Part shown: positions 60,414 to 64,000 of the stretch, one piece after another
Layout of the letters: every line of letters starts with the position of its first letter
Position numbering within the stretch: the first letter of the stretch is position 1
Assembly: GCA_003963305.1 (NCBI GenBank)
Contig: RXJR01000004.1
Location: forward strand, 60,562 to 124,561
Source of the DNA: Candidatus Melainabacteria bacterium
GTDB lineage: Bacteria > Cyanobacteriota > Vampirovibrionia > Obscuribacterales > Obscuribacteraceae
Reading direction: 5' to 3'
Length of the DNA stretch: 64,000 nucleotides
Notes under the pieces: model-generated
What the model was told of the DNA's origin: nothing
The model's database searches: none
Seen by the model: only the letters and a program-made list of their open reading frames with translations
Translations under genes and position numbers: made by a program

Positions 60414-63400
60414 TTAAGAAAACAGGTTCGCATTTGCATCCGGGACTATCAGCCAGTTGAGCACTCCCGGAATCGCCACTGCCAAAAGCAGTAACGTAGC
60501 GCCAAGCAAAAGTTTTCGGCAAGCGTCCACCTTGCTTGTCGACATGCAGAAGCCTTGAACGAGGCGGATGATTCCATTGAGTGCACACACGCCCTGCAAA
60601 GCACAGGCAAACAAATTGAGAGCAGCCTCAAGATTAGCCATATTGTTGACTCTGACGGTGCCTGCTGTATTGACGCCATCAATCACGGTGGCATCAGTGA
60701 CGGTGGCATCAGATGTGGAAGCTTCTGATTCCATTTGCGGTGAGATCGTTCCGTTGGTCGCCCCCTGCAAGGAGGGCGCAGCATTTCCTGAAATCCCGGC
60801 AGGCATTGGAGCCGGCGCGGCTTGTTGGGCCCGAGAGAACATGGCACGGCGAGCTACAGGACCTGCGGAAGGGAGCGGTTGTGCAAAAATCCTCTTGTCT
60901 GTTACGAAAGGAGCGTCATCAGCCAATGCAGCACCAGCAGCACCGGCGGCAACAGCACCAGCAGCCGGGGGAGCACCACCTGCGGAATCCTTTACTGCAT
61001 GAGTATTGGCACCGACGACACTATAAAAATTGCGCTCCAAGCCCTGATATTCGTAGTCACTCTGCAATTCCATTACAACTGCGCCGGTCACAGGAGTGAC
61101 GACCCGGTACACAGTGCCGAGCGTGACAGCAGTATCGACCTGACCCAATTCGGCGCAACGTCGTGCCTCGTCTGCGGCCCAGATGGTCGATAGCCTGCTT
61201 GCCACTGGGAATTCATAGTTAGTCAGCGAGTTATGCTTGTTGGGCAACTTCTCGCGGACGACTTCATAACCAGAACCATTCGATGCGACGTTGTTAAAGA
61301 AGCTGGTCAAATCTTCGGCAACCGAACTACCTTGTTCTATGCTTCGAAATTCAGGGCTGGCAGCGCGGCTCCATGAAACAAGTTCGGTCTTCGCCTGGTT
61401 TTCTTGATCGTCAAGTTTGTAATCGTAGATATTGAGTCGGTGGTCGCCCGCTACCAACAGCTGCTGAAGCAATTCAGTATCAGCAGGATAGAAAACGGGT
61501 TGGGCTCCATGAATCCAAACAATAGATGAATGAAGATCACGGCCAATGAACCTTTTCGCGGCAACCAGGGCCCTGGCGTCATCTACGCCGCCACCATACT
61601 CGACGCTGTCCAGACGTGAAATTGCTTGATCGAGCGAGAGACTCTCTACATCATCTCTATGATCGGCAAGAAAGACACGGGCGGAAATTCGCTTCGGAAT
61701 CGATGAAAGCGCCTTCTTCAGCTGGTTCCGACTGCTTGCCGCAGCGCCCGAAGCATCTATCACAATCGCCATTTTGCCAACATTGTCCGAGGTTTTGACT
61801 AACTTTTCAGAAATTATCATGTCTTCAAGCGAGTGAGTAGCGCGGGCGGAGAAACCGCCAAAGTCCGATGCTCTGTGTGCGATGAACTGATAGCTGTGAG
61901 CAATTCCAGGCTGAATCTGCCCAGTGTAGACAAATCTGCTACCGGCACCACTCAATTTTCCTTCATTTGCATTGGACGTAATTGGTGCATTACTTTCAAG
62001 AGATATAGAGGTTTTCGCATCTGCAACATCAAAGTTGGACGTGATTATACGTGGTGCTATGAAAGTGAAATCACGTTTTGTCCTGGCGTTGAGACCAGAT
62101 GTGATACCAATGCGCACTTTCATTTCACCGTACTGAGGAACGGGATAGGCTTGCAAATTAATGACCCCACGGGAAGGTTCAGTGATCAACAGGGGGTCGC
62201 GATGGCGCTCCGTTATCCACTGATATGCCTGCGTGACGCGCTCAGTTGAATTGAAAGCTGCCTCTTGAGGTTTTCCATTTACCCATAGCGTCACACGCGA
62301 CACGGCTGAATTTGGCGGTAAGGAAATCTTTGCTTGCGCTTCCTGCACCTTTGCGGTGCTATTTCCGAAAACCATAGTCCAATACGTTACGGACGTAAGC
62401 GAATTTGCATCAACATGTCCCGTAATCGAAGATTCAACCATGGACAGCCCGCTCACCTTGGCGTTAGGATCAGCAACCGCCACATTTTGATAAGTATCGA
62501 TCGGAGCGGCGGACTCTTTGTAAGTCTTTCCTGAAACAAAAAAATACAGCTTCCTGGCTTGAGCGCTATCGATCGGGATAAACGACTCAGCCAGGGATCG
62601 GGGTCGTTGGTCGTTGTTATTTCGCGCCAGTATCTCTAGTTCTGGAGCAGCATGGAGATTGTTCAAAATCTCGTAGCCGAAATCGACGCTCCGTGAATCG
62701 GCGGATACAGCGAGTTTCTCGCCCAGTGCAATAGCAAGACCACGCAATTCAGGCGTCAAGGTGACAGCAGCCGAGACGAATGCACCAAGCATAGCCGCAC
62801 AAAATACAGAAAGAGAAATGCCGGCATCGACCTTAAGCAAAAGTTTTCGAGATAACGCCAACGAATAAACAAGTGCAAGTGCGGCAGTCGGCAACACGAT
62901 GTTCCAATCAGCCCGCGCGCCTGTGGCCACCATTAGAGTGGAAAACAAAAACAGAGCCGAAAGAGACAATCCGCCAGTCAGCCCGTTAAGAAAAGCAAGA
63001 AACCGCGGTCTGGAAAGCGATAAATTAATCGCGTTGGCAACGTAAATGCTACAGATGGTACAAATGGTGCCTAAAAACACCCACTTATTAATCGTAGCCG
63101 CGTCAATAGCGTTGCGCGCCAGTACTAAACAAAGTGAAGCAGTCATGGAAAGCGGTACCACAAGCCCCCACAAGGTGCTGCTCTTAGGCAGTGGCAACTG
63201 ATATGCGGTCTGCGAATTGTTTTGCACAACAAACCGGCGGCGTTCTTGCTGAAAGATGGAATGAATGCAATAGAGAAGCAAGATCCCCCAGCCAAAAAAC
63301 AAAGCAGTAAAAAAAGCAGGCCAAATAATCGACGCTGCTATGATGACCAGCGCGCCGATCGCAAGAAATCTGCTCAGCTGCAAGCTCGAATCAGACACAT

Positions 63401-63536
63401 CAAAGTCATTCCTGGAAAATGAGCCTTCCCAGGCGTTATCACTACTGGACCTGTTGCTCTGTCTGTGAAGCGCATCGGCTCTCAGTTTTGCCAGATCATC
63501 GGGCGTAGTGCCGGACTCGTTCTCGCTTGTAATCAT
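60414..63536 (-). CDS. Large membrane protein with VIT domain and VWA-like region
   Basis: 1040 residues. Two helices at 55-95 and several more to about 260 form an N-terminal membrane block. A VIT domain follows (about 350-480: MVFGNSTAKVQEAQAKISLP, then TERVTQAYQWITERHRDPLL and YPVPQYGEMKVRIGIT). A von Willebrand A-like part (590-730) starts MAIVIDASGAAASS, so the metal site DxSxS is only partly kept. After an Ala/Pro/Gly-rich tract come two terminal helices (LLLGATLLLLAVAIPGVLNW). It resembles VIT proteins of exosortase-type systems, but no exosortase gene or sorting signal is in the window. Role unknown. Confidence 0.85.
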   Translation of the reverse strand: MITSENESGTTPDDLAKLRADALHRQSNRSSSDNAWEGSFSRNDFDVSDSSLQLSRFLAIGALVIIAASIIWPAFFTALFFGWGILLLYCIHSIFQQERRRFVVQNNSQTAYQLPLPKSSTLWGLVVPLSMTASLCLVLARNAIDAATINKWVFLGTICTICSIYVANAINLSLSRPRFLAFLNGLTGGLSLSALFLFSTLMVATGARADWNIVLPTAALALVYSLALSRKLLLKVDAGISLSVFCAAMLGAFVSAAVTLTPELRGLAIALGEKLAVSADSRSVDFGYEILNNLHAAPELEILARNNNDQRPRSLAESFIPIDSAQARKLYFFVSGKTYKESAAPIDTYQNVAVADPNAKVSGLSMVESSITGHVDANSLTSVTYWTMVFGNSTAKVQEAQAKISLPPNSAVSRVTLWVNGKPQEAAFNSTERVTQAYQWITERHRDPLLITEPSRGVINLQAYPVPQYGEMKVRIGITSGLNARTKRDFTFIAPRIITSNFDVADAKTSISLESNAPITSNANEGKLSGAGSRFVYTGQIQPGIAHSYQFIAHRASDFGGFSARATHSLEDMIISEKLVKTSDNVGKMAIVIDASGAAASSRNQLKKALSSIPKRISARVFLADHRDDVESLSLDQAISRLDSVEYGGGVDDARALVAAKRFIGRDLHSSIVWIHGAQPVFYPADTELLQQLLVAGDHRLNIYDYKLDDQENQAKTELVSWSRAASPEFRSIEQGSSVAEDLTSFFNNVASNGSGYEVVREKLPNKHNSLTNYEFPVASRLSTIWAADEARRCAELGQVDTAVTLGTVYRVVTPVTGAVVMELQSDYEYQGLERNFYSVVGANTHAVKDSAGGAPPAAGAVAAGAAGAALADDAPFVTDKRIFAQPLPSAGPVARRAMFSRAQQAAPAPMPAGISGNAAPSLQGATNGTISPQMESEASTSDATVTDATVIDGVNTAGTVRVNNMANLEAALNLFACALQGVCALNGIIRLVQGFCMSTSKVDACRKLLLGATLLLLAVAIPGVLNWLIVPDANANLFS

Positions 63537-63826
63537 GGTGCTTTCCTCAAAATATTGCGCCAGAGAACAAAGCTGTGCGTGCGAAATGATGCACGAGCAG
63601 CCTGCTCACAAACAGTGATGCCGAATTAGTAAATTGGTGGGAGGCAGTCGAAACCGACTACTACTTGACTTTAGCCCGCCGAGCAACCCAAGTCAACGCG
63701 GGTTTTCACTAGTTCGCTAGCAGCAAAAGGACTGTTATACAGACAGGCGCACCGATTGAGGTCGTTGTCGTGTGGATGCGACAGGCTCGCATGAGATAAT
63801 ATTGCGCAAGGAGAACCTGGGGAATC
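63537..63826. other. Divergent intergenic region
   Basis: 290 bases with no gene. TTGACTT (63665-63671) and AAGTCAA (63690-63696) form a 7-base inverted repeat with an 18-base spacer. GATAAT at 63795-63800 is a -10-like box for the rightward gene; no -35 box fits it. Confidence 0.35.
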
Positions 63827-64000
63827 ATGAGCGCGATAAAAGACGAAATCGAAATAGACATACGCGAAGCGACCACCTATGAGTTAGCCGAGCAGGTCTC
63901 TGACAAAATTATGGGTCACACCATGCCGCCGGTGCAGCACGACAAGCTCTGGCACAAGTGGGAAAAGAACTTACTTTCCGCGCTGGTTTTACACTGTGCT
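63827..64000 (+). CDS. Partial gene, product unknown, cut by the right edge
   Basis: 58 codons are open from ATG 63827 (MSAIKDEIEIDIREATTYE) to the edge. AAGGAGAA lies about 11 bases upstream. The visible part is acidic then amphipathic, with KWEKNLLSALVLHC near the edge. No signal peptide, too short to identify. Confidence 0.65.
   Translation, partial: MSAIKDEIEIDIREATTYELAEQVSDKIMGHTMPPVQHDKLWHKWEKNLLSALVLHCA

Overview
This 64 kb window looks like part of the chromosome of an aerobic, diderm-type heterotroph. Three traits point (by inference) to the non-photosynthetic Cyanobacteriota, i.e. the Melainabacteria/Vampirovibrionia and perhaps the Obscuribacterales: a kaiB-kaiC pair next to a histidine kinase, a compact cytochrome b/Rieske plus caa3-type oxidase locus, and many large proteins of unknown function with low-complexity Pro/Gly/Ser/Asn tracts. 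Base composition is near 50% GC and fairly even. I see no photosynthesis gene, tRNA, rRNA, insertion sequence, prophage or CRISPR array.

Layout. 1-9.8 kb: a gene cut by the left edge that ends in a run of at least 61 prolines, secreted small proteins, a DUF3592 membrane protein, a zinc-ribbon pseudokinase, a DUF2252 protein and a secreted esterase. 9.8-13.1 kb: a PAS-PAS histidine kinase with its receiver, then a quinone-oxidoreductase-like enzyme. 13.5-24.4 kb: a co-directional run, kaiB-kaiC-pseudoreceiver/PAS histidine kinase-secreted protein-epimerase-SPW/VKOR-like membrane protein-fused HAD phosphoglucomutase/GH65 phosphorylase. 25.6-33.8 kb, after a divergent MFS transporter: a tightly overlapping respiratory operon (heme O synthase, oxidase subunits II, I and III, CtaG, a small membrane subunit, Rieske protein, and a cytochrome b fused to cytochrome c and to a DUF4142 domain). 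34.5-43.4 kb: a histidine kinase with two complete sensor-kinase units in one chain, an OmpR-type regulator, a third related kinase, and LysM and lytic-transglycosylase-like proteins without signal peptides. 43.5-64 kb: hydrolases, a flavin monooxygenase, a Gly-rich transglycosylase-like protein, a thioesterase, an XRE regulator facing a PrsW-type protease, an S53 (sedolisin) peptidase, a YihY-type membrane protein, a large VIT-domain membrane protein, and a gene cut by the right edge.

How it fits together. The respiratory operon would oxidise quinol and pass electrons through the tethered cytochrome c domains to oxygen. The kai operon could couple a KaiB/KaiC timer to a dedicated kinase, and perhaps to disaccharide phosphorolysis encoded downstream. 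A recurring style of the window is short tandem repeats at gene ends or inside linkers, and intergenic hairpins without a U-tract. The candidates for something new are the kaiBC-kinase operon, the cytochrome b-c-DUF4142 fusion, the tandem kinase, and the set of signal-less 'MP...' proteins with wall-active or protease domains.
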